NCBI GenBank assembly: GCA_005884925.1
Contig: VAYU01000024.1
Location: 1 to 41,119 of the forward strand
Reading direction: 5' to 3'
Source of the DNA: Actinomycetota bacterium
GTDB lineage: Bacteria > Actinomycetota > UBA4738 > HRBIN12
Length of the DNA: 41,119 bases
This document shows, piece after piece, positions 17,342 to 25,914 of this stretch. A model generated the notes under the pieces. The model had not been told where the DNA came from. It worked only from the letters and a program-made list of their open reading frames with translations, and did no database searches. The position numbers and the translations under genes are program-made. The first letter of the stretch is position 1. Each line of letters opens with the position of its first letter.

Positions 17342-18483
17342 GGATCGAAGCCGGGGTCGCGACCCACGTGGGGCAGGTACGGACGGGGAACGAGGATGCG
17401 TACCTGCTCGAGCCGCCGCTGTACGCCGTCGCGGATGGGATGGGCGGGCATCGCGGTGGAGAGGTCGCATCGCAACTCGCGCTCACGACGATCGCGGAAT
17501 CGTTCCGCAAGGGCGCGGAGCCGTTCGCCGATCAGGTCCGGGCGGCGAACCGAGCGGTCTTCGAACGCTCGGGAGCCGACCGGGCCGTCGCCGGCATGGG
17601 AACCACGCTCACGGCCGCGGTGATCCAGGGCGATGTGGCGCATCTCGTGCATGTGGGTGATTCGCGCGCGTACCTGTTGCGGGCGGGGTCCCTCCGGCAG
17701 CTCACGGACGACCACACCCTCGTGAACCGGATGGTGAAGGCGGGAGAGATCACTCCGGCGGAAGCCGAGGTCCACCCGAATCGCAACGTGCTGGTCCGCG
17801 CGCTCGGGACGGAGGCCGACGTCCCGCTCGATGAGCGGGACGTCGGCCTCCTCGACGGGGACCGGCTCCTGCTGTGCTCCGACGGGCTCACCGGGATGCT
17901 CACGGAGGACCAGATCCAGGCGATCCTCGCGTCCACGCAGGGGGCTCCGCAGGAGGCCGCGGACCGGTTGGTGCTCGCGGCCAACAGGGCCGGGGGCGTC
18001 GACAACATCACCGTGGTCGTGCTCGACGTCCTGCCCGATGACGGTGCGGAGGAGGCTGCGGGCGCACCGGCTGCGGAGGCGGAGACGCAGGCAGCGAAGG
18101 AGGAGCCCCAACGACCGGGCCGGACGCCCGGCGCACGCCGTCGCTGGTGGCGGGTCGCGATCATCGTCGGCATCGTGGTCGTCGCGCTCGGGGCGGCGTT
18201 CACCGGCGCTCGAGCGCTCATCGACACGCGCTGGTACGTCGGGGTGGCCGACGGACACGTAGCGATCTACCAGGGCATCCCGGCGGACGTGTTCGGCTTC
18301 GAGCTCTCTCACGTGGTGGAAGAGACCGACATCTCGGCGTCCGCGGCGGAGGCACTCCCGGTCTATTCGGGGCTCGCAGGCGGCATCAACGTCGACAGCC
18401 GGGCCGACGCCGATGCTCGCGTCGAACAGATCCGCACGGACGTTCGCAGAGCCGCACACGCGGGGACCGGGGGACAGCCGTGA
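17338..18483 (+). CDS. pstP: PP2C-type Ser/Thr phosphatase PstP
   Basis: 381 residues. The PP2C domain occupies about residues 1-240 with all metal-binding motifs: GNEDAY (D20), VADGMGGHRGG (D33), GMGTTLTAA, HVGDSRAYLLR, LTDDHTL, LLCSDGLTGML and GGVDNITVVV. An acidic linker leads to one membrane helix (about 270-292) and a ~90-residue extracytoplasmic tail. PstP reverses phosphorylation by PknB-type kinases on wall and division proteins. The GTG at 17338 overlaps fhaB (GTGA), and its stop overlaps rodA in the same way. Confidence 0.95.
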   Translation: MRIEAGVATHVGQVRTGNEDAYLLEPPLYAVADGMGGHRGGEVASQLALTTIAESFRKGAEPFADQVRAANRAVFERSGADRAVAGMGTTLTAAVIQGDVAHLVHVGDSRAYLLRAGSLRQLTDDHTLVNRMVKAGEITPAEAEVHPNRNVLVRALGTEADVPLDERDVGLLDGDRLLLCSDGLTGMLTEDQIQAILASTQGAPQEAADRLVLAANRAGGVDNITVVVLDVLPDDGAEEAAGAPAAEAETQAAKEEPQRPGRTPGARRRWWRVAIIVGIVVVALGAAFTGARALIDTRWYVGVADGHVAIYQGIPADVFGFELSHVVEETDISASAAEALPVYSGLAGGINVDSRADADARVEQIRTDVRRAAHAGTGGQP

Positions 18484-19808
18484 GCTCCGTCGCGGTTCCG
18501 GCGGGCGCGGCGGAGACCCGACGAGCCCGCACCGGCTTCGGTCTGCTGATCCTCGCCGTTGCGGGCTCGCTCGTTGCCTACGCGCTGCAGGGGCTCGGGC
18601 TGCACGGCGAGGTTCCCGGGAACCTCGCCATGTACAGCGTGCTCTTCACGGGCGCCTCGATCGGTGGGTGGCTCGTCATCCGGTACGCGGCGCGGTCCGC
18701 CGACCCCGCGCTCTATCCGGTCGCGGTGCTGCTCGGCGGGCTCGGTCTGGCGATGCTCTACCGGCTGATGGACGAGCGAGGCCGTGTCGACATCGCTCGG
18801 GACCAGGCGGTGTGGCTGTTGATCGGGCTCGCGTGCTTCGCGCTGACGCTGGTGGTCGTGCGGGATATCCGGCAGCTCGATGCCTACACGTACACGATCG
18901 GGCTCGCCGGCATCGTGTTGCTCCTGCTGCCGATCGTGCCCGGCATCGGTTACGAGATCAACGGGGCACGGCTGTGGGTGAATCTCGGGTTCGTGCAGTT
19001 CCAACCCGCCGAGTTCGGCCGGGTCCTGATCGTGATCTTCCTCGCGTCCTATCTCTCGCAACGCCGCGAACTGCTGGCGGCCGGGGTCGGGCGGTTCGGA
19101 CTCCCCCGCGTGAAGGATCTGGGGCCGCTGCTCCTCGCGTGGGGGACCTCGCTCGCCGTGCTGCTGCTCGAGCGGGACGTTGGCGCCTCGCTGCTCCTCT
19201 TCGGGGTGTTCGTGGTGATGATGTGGGTCGCGACCGGGCGATCGTCCTACCTCGTGCTGGGCATCGTCCTGTTCGCGATCGGTGCCTACATCGGGTGGCT
19301 GGCGCTCCCGCACATCCAGGAACGCGTCGTGATCTGGTTCCACGCGCTCGACCCGAACAACGTGAACGGGATCGGCTACCAGCTGGCGCAGGGTTGGTTC
19401 GCGTTCGCCTCGGGCGGGATGGTCGGGACCGGCCTCGGTCTGGGATCGCCGACGTTCATCCCCTACGTCGGGAGCGACTTCATCCTCGCGGCGTTCGGCG
19501 AAGAGCTCGGGATGCTCGGCGTGGCCGGCATCCTGCTCCTTTACCTCGTCATGATCGGGCGAGGCCTGCGGATCGGGCTGGAGCGCCCGGACACGTTCGG
19601 CAAGCTCCTGGCCGTCGGCCTCACGACCGTGATCGGTCTGCAGGTCTTCACGATCGCGGCCGGCGTCCTGCGGCTGATCCCACTGACCGGCGTTCCGCTT
19701 CCGCTCGTGTCCTACGGCGGCACCAGCCGGGTGGCGACGTTCGTGATCCTGGCGCTCCTGATCCGGGCGTCCGCCGGCGCCTGGTACCGGGTGCGGAAGG
19801 GGTCGTAG
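18480..19808 (+). CDS. rodA: SEDS glycosyltransferase RodA/FtsW
   Basis: 442 residues with about ten to twelve membrane helices. SEDS proteins polymerise lipid II into glycan strands with a partner class B PBP. Family hallmarks are GARLWVNLGFVQFQPAEFGR (including the catalytic-region loop), LLLERDVGASLLLF, the conserved Gly-rich GYQLAQGWFAFASGGM segment, GSDFILAAFGEELGMLG and the C-terminal LPLVSYGGTSRVA. Its position between pstP and pbpA supports RodA over FtsW. The GTG at 18480 overlaps the pstP stop; pbpA follows after 3 bp. Confidence 0.95.
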   Translation: MSSVAVPAGAAETRRARTGFGLLILAVAGSLVAYALQGLGLHGEVPGNLAMYSVLFTGASIGGWLVIRYAARSADPALYPVAVLLGGLGLAMLYRLMDERGRVDIARDQAVWLLIGLACFALTLVVVRDIRQLDAYTYTIGLAGIVLLLLPIVPGIGYEINGARLWVNLGFVQFQPAEFGRVLIVIFLASYLSQRRELLAAGVGRFGLPRVKDLGPLLLAWGTSLAVLLLERDVGASLLLFGVFVVMMWVATGRSSYLVLGIVLFAIGAYIGWLALPHIQERVVIWFHALDPNNVNGIGYQLAQGWFAFASGGMVGTGLGLGSPTFIPYVGSDFILAAFGEELGMLGVAGILLLYLVMIGRGLRIGLERPDTFGKLLAVGLTTVIGLQVFTIAAGVLRLIPLTGVPLPLVSYGGTSRVATFVILALLIRASAGAWYRVRKGS

Positions 19809-19811
19809 GCG

Positions 19812-21356
19812 ATGGATCGCCAGATCCGGCGGCTGGGGTTCGCGTTCGTCGCCATGTTCGCCTTGCTGTTCGCCCAGGTCGGCTACATCCAGGTCTTCGC
19901 GGCAGGCCGGATCGCCGGCGAGCCGGCGAACGCGGCCCGGCAGATCCGCGCGGAGTACTCGGTCGAACGCGGCCAGATCCTTGCGGCCGACGAACGGACC
20001 GTGTTGGCCGAGAGCGTCAAGAACCCCGACCCCAACTCGGTCTACCGGTTCCTCAGGAAGTACCCGGGACGCGAGCTGTACGGCCAGCTCACCGGGTACT
20101 ACTCGCGGATCTACGGGTTCACCGGTCTGGAGGACGCGATGAACCCGTACCTGTCCGGGACCGCTCCCGAGTTCACGGCGCAGAACCTCACGGACATCCT
20201 GCTCGGCCGGCCGAAGGTCGGAGGAACCGTCCTCACGACGATCGTCCCGTCCCTGCAGCGGGTCGCCCGCGACGCGCTCGGGAACCATCAGGGCGCGGTC
20301 GTCGCGCTCGACCCCGGAACGGGCGACGTCCTGGCGATGTATTCGAAGCCGGGCTACGACCCGAACCCGTTGTCGACCGGGACCGACGAGCAGATCAACG
20401 CCGCGTGGAAGTCACTGATCTCCGACCCCGAGCGCCCCCTCGTCTCGAAGGCGTTCCAAGAGCTCTACCTCCCCGGGTCGACCTTCAAGCTGGTGACGGC
20501 CTCCGCGGCGCTGGAGAACGGCTGGGGACCCGACAAGACCTGGCCGAACCCACACGTCCTCGATCTGCCGCAGTCGTCGAGCACGCTCCAGAACTTCGGC
20601 AACGAGCTCTGTCCCCCTGGCGGACCCGCGACGGTCGCCATGGCGCAGGCGTTCACGTCATCGTGCAACGTCACGTTCGGACAGATCGGCCTTCGCCTCG
20701 GCGCCGACAAGCTCTCGACCCAGGCGCATCGGTACGGGTTCTGCCCGATCCTCCCGCCGAGCCAGATCACGTGCGCGGCGCCAACGATCCCGTTCATCCT
20801 GCCGTGGAACAGCGGCCGGTTCCCGGAGGCGGGGTACTTCAACCAGAACCTGCCGAAGGTCGCCCTGTCCGCGGTCGGGCTCGACAATGACAAGCAGAAC
20901 CCGCTCCAGCTGGCCCTGGAATCGGCCTCGATCGCCAACGGCGGACTGATGTACGCGCCGAGGCTGGTGACGGAGGTCCGTGACAGCACGGGGCGGACCA
21001 TCAAGCTGTTCGACAAGCAGGAATACGGGCACCCGATCAGCGTCCACACGGCCGACCAGATGCGCCAGATGATGATCAGCGTCGTGGCGAGCGGGACCGG
21101 GACCGCGGCCCAGATCCCGGGGACCACCGTGGCCGGCAAGACGGGAACCGCGACCAACTGCGGGCCGGTTCCCAACTGCAACGTTCCCCCGAACGCGTGG
21201 TTCACCGCGTTCGCACCGGCCGGCTCGGGTCAGACCCCGACCATCGCGGTTGCAGTTATCGTGCTGGACGGCGGCAACCTGGGGAGCGAGGCGACCGGCG
21301 GGCTCGTGGCGGCGCCGATCGCCAAGCAGGTCATCCAGGCATACCTCAAGGGGTGA
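19812..21356 (+). CDS. pbpA: Class B penicillin-binding protein PbpA
   Basis: 514 residues; D,D-transpeptidase that cross-links peptidoglycan, partner of the adjacent RodA. A single N-terminal membrane anchor (about residues 9-31) is followed by a short pedestal domain and a transpeptidase domain from about residue 155. The active-site motifs are intact: STFK at 223-226 (Ser223 nucleophile), SCN at 284-286 and KTG at 443-445. Six cysteines (267, 285, 311, 321, 450, 456) lie in the extracytoplasmic part, one of them inside the SxN motif, suggesting disulfides. ATG at 19812, 3 bp after rodA. Confidence 0.95.
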   Translation: MDRQIRRLGFAFVAMFALLFAQVGYIQVFAAGRIAGEPANAARQIRAEYSVERGQILAADERTVLAESVKNPDPNSVYRFLRKYPGRELYGQLTGYYSRIYGFTGLEDAMNPYLSGTAPEFTAQNLTDILLGRPKVGGTVLTTIVPSLQRVARDALGNHQGAVVALDPGTGDVLAMYSKPGYDPNPLSTGTDEQINAAWKSLISDPERPLVSKAFQELYLPGSTFKLVTASAALENGWGPDKTWPNPHVLDLPQSSSTLQNFGNELCPPGGPATVAMAQAFTSSCNVTFGQIGLRLGADKLSTQAHRYGFCPILPPSQITCAAPTIPFILPWNSGRFPEAGYFNQNLPKVALSAVGLDNDKQNPLQLALESASIANGGLMYAPRLVTEVRDSTGRTIKLFDKQEYGHPISVHTADQMRQMMISVVASGTGTAAQIPGTTVAGKTGTATNCGPVPNCNVPPNAWFTAFAPAGSGQTPTIAVAVIVLDGGNLGSEATGGLVAAPIAKQVIQAYLKG

Positions 21357-21366
21357 GCGAACGACC

Positions 21367-23058
21367 GTGAGCGATTCCGTGCTGGGCGAGCGCTACCGGG
21401 TCGAAGCGCGGATCGGCGCTGGTGGCATGGCCGAGGTCTACCGAGGCTTCGACCCCGTGCTCAATCGAACGGTGGCGATCAAGGTTCTGCTCCCCCATTT
21501 CGCACGTGACGCGGGGTTCGTCGCCCGCTTCCGGCGGGAGGCACAGGCGGCGGCGCGGCTGAACCAACCCACGATCGTCGGCGTCTACGACACCGGATCA
21601 GACGGGGACCGCCAGTACATCGTGATGGAGTTCGTGGAAGGTCGGACGCTCGCCGATTTCCTGGCGAGCGGCCGACGCCCCACCCTCGTGCAGGCGGTCG
21701 AGCTGACCAGGAAGATCGCCGAGGCGCTCGCCTCGGCGCACGCGCATGGGATCGTGCACCGCGACATCAAGCCCGGCAACGTGATGGTCACCCGCGACGG
21801 GTTCGTGAAGGTGATGGACTTCGGCATCGCGCGGATGCAGACCGACGTCACCGCCCCACAGACCTCGTCGGTGATCGGGACCCCGACCTACCTCTCGCCG
21901 GAGCAGGCGCAGGGGCACGCGGTGGACGCGCGGTCGGACATCTACTCCTTGGGGTGTGTCCTGTACGAGCTGCTCGCGGGGCGGCCGCCGTTCACCGGCG
22001 ACACGCCGGTGGCGATCGCGTACAGGCAGGTGAACGAGGCTCCGGTGCCGCCGTCGGCCCACAACCCGGACGTGCCCCCGCGGCTGGACGCGGTCGTCAT
22101 GAAATGCCTCGCGAAGAACCCCGCGAACCGCTACCAGAGCGCGGAGGAGCTGGCGGCGGATCTGGAACGGGTCAAGCAAGGGAAAGACGTTGAGGCGACG
22201 CCGCTCCTCGCGGGCGCCGGGGACGCGACGCAGATCATCGCCCGACCCTCGCCGACCCAGGTGCTGCCGGCCCCGGAGCCCGAGGGTTCCTCCCGCAAGG
22301 TCTGGCTGGGGGTCCTGATCGGATTGCTGATCTTCGCGCTGCTGGCGGCGGGCGGGTACCTCATCGCCCAGGTCCTGAACAACAAGGATGCCGCGCAGGC
22401 GTTCCAGCTGCCCGACGTCACAGGGAAGACGTTCGAGGCCGCGAAGTCGCAGCTCGAGGGCCTCGGCCTCACGGTCGTGAACCCGCCCCCGACGAGGCGC
22501 AGCGCGAAACCGGCGGGCACCGTCCTCCAACAGAGCCCGGATCCGCGGACCCAGGTCTCGGCGGGCGACACGGTCACGCTGACGGTCGCCACCCCCTTCC
22601 CCAAGGTCGTGGTGCCCGACGTCTCGTCGTCGTGCCTCACGCTCGACGCGGCGCGAGCCACCCTGGAGGCCATGCACCTGTCGCTCGGCACCCAGACCCG
22701 AGCGCCGAGCGACACGTGCCCGGTCGACACCGTGATCGGCCAGTCGCCGGCCGCCGGGACCAAGGTGGACCGTGGAGCGCTGGTCGGGGTGACGTTGGTC
22801 TCCGCGCCCGCCACGATCACGCTCGCGGACTACACGTGCGAGACGTACAGCGCGGCGAAGAACCAGCTCGAACACCTGGGGTTACACGCTGTGCCGGGGC
22901 CCTTCGTCCTTCCGCTCCCCCAATGCCCGAACTCGAACAGGGTCGCCGCACAGGACCCGGCGCCGGGGGCGCAGGTCAAGCCGGGCGACACCGTGAAGCT
23001 CTCCACCGGCCTCGCGGCGTCGCCCTCCCCATCGCCGTCCGGGAGTCCGACGCCATGA
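21367..23058 (+). CDS. pknB: Ser/Thr protein kinase PknB with three PASTA repeats
   Basis: 563 residues. N-terminal Hanks-type kinase (about 1-275): glycine loop GAGGMAEVYRG, ATP-anchoring K39 in VAIKVL, catalytic HRDIKPGNVM and DFGIAR. After a juxtamembrane region there is one helix (about 316-338), then three PASTA repeats (about 350-415, 417-482 and 484-548) and a Pro/Ser tail. PASTA repeats sense muropeptides or lipid II outside the membrane. Repeats 2 and 3 each carry two Cys at matching positions. The GTG at 21367 was chosen because it begins the kinase fold. A second kinase (pknA), common in related clusters, is absent here. The stop overlaps the next gene (ATGA). Confidence 0.95.
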   Translation: MSDSVLGERYRVEARIGAGGMAEVYRGFDPVLNRTVAIKVLLPHFARDAGFVARFRREAQAAARLNQPTIVGVYDTGSDGDRQYIVMEFVEGRTLADFLASGRRPTLVQAVELTRKIAEALASAHAHGIVHRDIKPGNVMVTRDGFVKVMDFGIARMQTDVTAPQTSSVIGTPTYLSPEQAQGHAVDARSDIYSLGCVLYELLAGRPPFTGDTPVAIAYRQVNEAPVPPSAHNPDVPPRLDAVVMKCLAKNPANRYQSAEELAADLERVKQGKDVEATPLLAGAGDATQIIARPSPTQVLPAPEPEGSSRKVWLGVLIGLLIFALLAAGGYLIAQVLNNKDAAQAFQLPDVTGKTFEAAKSQLEGLGLTVVNPPPTRRSAKPAGTVLQQSPDPRTQVSAGDTVTLTVATPFPKVVVPDVSSSCLTLDAARATLEAMHLSLGTQTRAPSDTCPVDTVIGQSPAAGTKVDRGALVGVTLVSAPATITLADYTCETYSAAKNQLEHLGLHAVPGPFVLPLPQCPNSNRVAAQDPAPGAQVKPGDTVKLSTGLAASPSPSPSGSPTP

Positions 23059-24656
23059 CCGTGTGGTACGCGCCCGAGCCGTTCACCGAGGACGAGCGGC
23101 ATGTCATGACGCCTCACTTCACCAACCTCGACGGGCCCGTGTTCGCGATCACCAACCTCCCCGAGGCCGTCAAGGGAGCGCTCTTCGCCCGGTACTCGCG
23201 AAGCACGAAGTCGATCCGCAGGTTGTTCCTCGACGAGTTCGCCGAGGACCTCGCGGGAGCCGGCGGCGGATCCTCGATGGGATCCGCGCGGGCCGAGAAG
23301 CTGTACGACCGCGTCTTCGTGGAGTACGGCGACGACTCGATAGCACAGCTGGGCGGCGTCCACCTCGCGTGCGAGCAGTCGTCCCAGCTCCTGGCGAAGG
23401 CGTTGGAGTGGGGACGGCTCGCGGCCTACCTCGAACAATCCACGCGGTACATGCGGTACGACAGCCGTCCGGGTGGACGATGGCGCGCGACCATGCCACC
23501 GGAGATCGTCGACACCCAGCTCGAGGACCTCTACGTCGGGCTCCTGGACGACGCCTTCACGATGTACGGACGGATGTACGAGACCTTGGATGCGTGGTAC
23601 CGCGAGCGGTTCCCGCAGGAGCCGGGCGACTCCGACTTCGTGTACCGCCAGACGATCCTGGCGAAGACCTGCGACACGCTCCGCTTGATCCTCCCGGCCG
23701 GGACGCGTTCGAACCTCGGGATCTACGCGACCGGGCAGTCCTACGAGCAACTGTTGATGCGTCTCGCGCAGCATCCGCTCGCCGAGATGCGCGAGTACGG
23801 CGACCTGATGAAGGTCGAGCTGCGGAAGGTCATCCCGGAGTTCCTCAAGCGCGTCGACGTCGACGAGCGGGGCGTCGCCTGGTCGGCGTACTGGCGCGAC
23901 GTCCGCGAGCGCACGCAGGAGCTGGCCGCGAAGCTCACCGGGGACATCGAGCCCGAACCCCGCGAAGAAGTCAATCTGGTTGACCATGATCCCGACGGCG
24001 AGCTGAAGGTCACCGCGGCGGTCCTGTACGCCGCGAGCGATGTGCCCGACGATCAGCTCCTGGAGCTGGTCCGGGGGATGCGGCCCGACGAACGGGACGC
24101 GGTGCTGGCGGCGAGCGTCGGAACGAGGACCAACAGGCGACACAAGCCCGGCCGAGCGTGGGAACGGACGCAGTACCGGTTCGACGTCCTCTGCGACTAC
24201 GGGGCCTTCCGCGATCTGCAACGCCACCGGCCGCTCACGATCGAATGGCAGCGCCTGTCGCCTTCGTTCGGCTTCGAGCTGCCGATCGACGTCGAGGCCG
24301 CCGGGCTCCGCGCCGAGTGGGAGCGCCTGATGGAGCGCTCGAAGGAGACGCACGATCAGATCGCGGCCGGCGGGTTGCTGAACGCGGCGCAGTATGCCGT
24401 CGCGATGGGGTATCGGATCCGGTTCGTGCTGCAGATGACGGCGCGCCAGGCGATGCACCTCACGGAGCTCCGCTCGCAACCGCAAGGGCATCCGACGTAC
24501 CGACGGGTGGCGCAGGCGATCCACCGGCAGATCGCGGCGGTGCACCCTGCCATCGGCGAGGCGTTCACGTTCATGAGCTACGACGACGTGGACCTGGAGC
24601 GCCTGGATGCGGAGCGGCGAACCGAACGCAAGCGCGGGTCCGTCGCGCCCGGCTAG
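23055..24656 (+). CDS. Tandem ThyX-like protein (two flavin-dependent thymidylate synthase folds)
   Basis: 533 residues, about twice the length of ordinary ThyX. The N-terminal half (about 25-265) has the ThyX-like ARYSRST, DDSIAQLGGVHLACEQSSQL and EQSTRYMRYD segments, and LPAGTRSNLGIYATG. The C-terminal half (about 320-520) repeats the fold with YGAFRDLQRHRPLTIEW and YRIRFVLQMTARQAMHLTEL. The canonical ThyX motif RHRx7S is split: the first half keeps the final S129 and EQSTRY but has WGR in place of RHR, while the second half keeps RHR (390-392) but lacks the Ser. It may be a diverged paralogue and not an active dTMP synthase. It is co-translated with pknB (4-nt overlap). Confidence 0.8.
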   Translation: MTVWYAPEPFTEDERHVMTPHFTNLDGPVFAITNLPEAVKGALFARYSRSTKSIRRLFLDEFAEDLAGAGGGSSMGSARAEKLYDRVFVEYGDDSIAQLGGVHLACEQSSQLLAKALEWGRLAAYLEQSTRYMRYDSRPGGRWRATMPPEIVDTQLEDLYVGLLDDAFTMYGRMYETLDAWYRERFPQEPGDSDFVYRQTILAKTCDTLRLILPAGTRSNLGIYATGQSYEQLLMRLAQHPLAEMREYGDLMKVELRKVIPEFLKRVDVDERGVAWSAYWRDVRERTQELAAKLTGDIEPEPREEVNLVDHDPDGELKVTAAVLYAASDVPDDQLLELVRGMRPDERDAVLAASVGTRTNRRHKPGRAWERTQYRFDVLCDYGAFRDLQRHRPLTIEWQRLSPSFGFELPIDVEAAGLRAEWERLMERSKETHDQIAAGGLLNAAQYAVAMGYRIRFVLQMTARQAMHLTELRSQPQGHPTYRRVAQAIHRQIAAVHPAIGEAFTFMSYDDVDLERLDAERRTERKRGSVAPG

Positions 24657-24658
24657 CG

Positions 24659-25717
24659 ATGCTCCTCGACGGCATCGAGGACACCGGGATCCTCCCCCGG
24701 ATCCCTCCGGCTGAACCAGGCGTCCTCATCGACGTCCGTGGACCGGGTCCAGACGACCGGCTCCGCCACGGGATGGGCACGGCGAACATCGCGACGGGAG
24801 AACCGCTCCGCGGCGACGCGATCTTCTACGTCGGATCGCTCGCGAAGCAGTTCGTGGCCGCCTGTGTGGCTCTGCTGTGGCGCGACGGCGTGCTCGATCT
24901 CTACGGATCGATCTCGAGCTACGTCCCCGGGCTCCCGCCATGGGGCGAACGGGTGCACCTGCAGCATCTGATCCACCACACCGCGGGCCTGCCGCATGTG
25001 TACCGGCCGAGCGGCGGGATCGACCCCTCGGGCGTCCCGGCATGGGGGAACGAGGAGCTGGTGCGGGAGATCTGCGCGATCCCCGACTCGGGCGAGGAGG
25101 CCGGCACCCGTCATCTGTACACCGGCGACGGGTACCTCCTGCTCGCCGAGGCGATCGCACATGCTGCCGGCACGTCGCTGGCCGACGTGGCTCGCGAGCG
25201 GCTCTTCGAGCCGCTCGCGATGCACGACACCTTCTTCCGCGACGCGGAAACGGAGCTGCCCGCGCGCGCCGCGCGCGGGCATTTCCGCGCCACCGACGGC
25301 CGTCTGCACGTCGAGCCGGCCCGGTTCCACGCCGTCGGTTCGGGTGGGCTCTGGACGACCACCGACGATCTCGCGCGATGGTCCGCGAACCTCGTGGACG
25401 ACCGGCTGACCGGTGGGTGGCTCGCGGAGACGCTGACCACGCCGGGCCGTCTGGCCGACGGTAGACCGATCCATTACGCCTGGGGCGTCTCCGTGCGAAC
25501 GCATCGCGGTCAGCCGATCGTGAGCCACGGCGGGAGCTTCCCGGGGTGGGAGTCGAAGCTCGTGGTCTTCCCGGAACAGCGGGCCACGTTCATCTGTCTC
25601 GCGAACAGCCAGGAGCTGGACGTTTCCTCGATCACGTTCAACCTGGCGGACCACATCCTCGCCGATTCGCTGGATCCGAACGCCCCCCACGCCGACCAGA
25701 CGCTCCACGGCGGCTGA
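24659..25717 (+). CDS. Serine hydrolase, beta-lactamase/D-aminopeptidase family
   Basis: 352 residues of the class C beta-lactamase-like (Pfam Beta-lactamase) superfamily. The nucleophile motif is SLAK at residues 60-63 (in YVGSLAKQF), the Tyr motif is YTGDGYLLLAE near 160, and the third motif is HGG in VSHGGSFPGWES near 287. No signal peptide is visible, so it is probably cytoplasmic and more likely an esterase or peptidase than a true beta-lactamase. The ATG at 24659 follows the tandem ThyX stop by 2 nt, so it belongs to the end of the kinase cluster transcript. Substrate unknown. Confidence 0.87.
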   Translation: MLLDGIEDTGILPRIPPAEPGVLIDVRGPGPDDRLRHGMGTANIATGEPLRGDAIFYVGSLAKQFVAACVALLWRDGVLDLYGSISSYVPGLPPWGERVHLQHLIHHTAGLPHVYRPSGGIDPSGVPAWGNEELVREICAIPDSGEEAGTRHLYTGDGYLLLAEAIAHAAGTSLADVARERLFEPLAMHDTFFRDAETELPARAARGHFRATDGRLHVEPARFHAVGSGGLWTTTDDLARWSANLVDDRLTGGWLAETLTTPGRLADGRPIHYAWGVSVRTHRGQPIVSHGGSFPGWESKLVVFPEQRATFICLANSQELDVSSITFNLADHILADSLDPNAPHADQTLHGG

Positions 25718-25758
25718 CCGGGTCGGGGGTTACGCTCGTTCGGTACCCTGGCGCCTTC

Positions 25759-25914
25759 ATGGACCGCGACGCCACCTTCCTGCTCGCGCTCATCGTGTTC
25801 GCCGCTGCGGCGCTCGCTGTCGGCGCGAGCGGATGGGTTCTGTGGGCCCGCGATCACCGGCTCGCGAAGGCGGCGAGCGCCGCAGCCCACCGCGAGGTCG
25901 CCGAGGAGCGCTGA
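25759..25914 (+). CDS. Small single-helix membrane protein upstream of hisD
   Basis: 51 residues: a short acidic/basic start, one strong membrane helix (about residues 7-30, FLLALIVFAAAALAVGASGW) and a basic/acidic C-terminal helix. The reality of this small gene is supported by its stop overlapping the hisD start (TGATG) and by a TACCCT box at 25744-25749, 9 nt upstream of its ATG, which could give a nearly leaderless transcript. Function unknown; it may mainly couple translation into hisD. Confidence 0.62.
   Translation: MDRDATFLLALIVFAAAALAVGASGWVLWARDHRLAKAASAAAHREVAEER

Noticed and set aside
24659-25717. True beta-lactamase (resistance gene)
   Set aside because: Has the SxxK and HGG motifs of the broad family but no signal peptide and a non-class C Tyr motif; a general serine hydrolase is the safer call.
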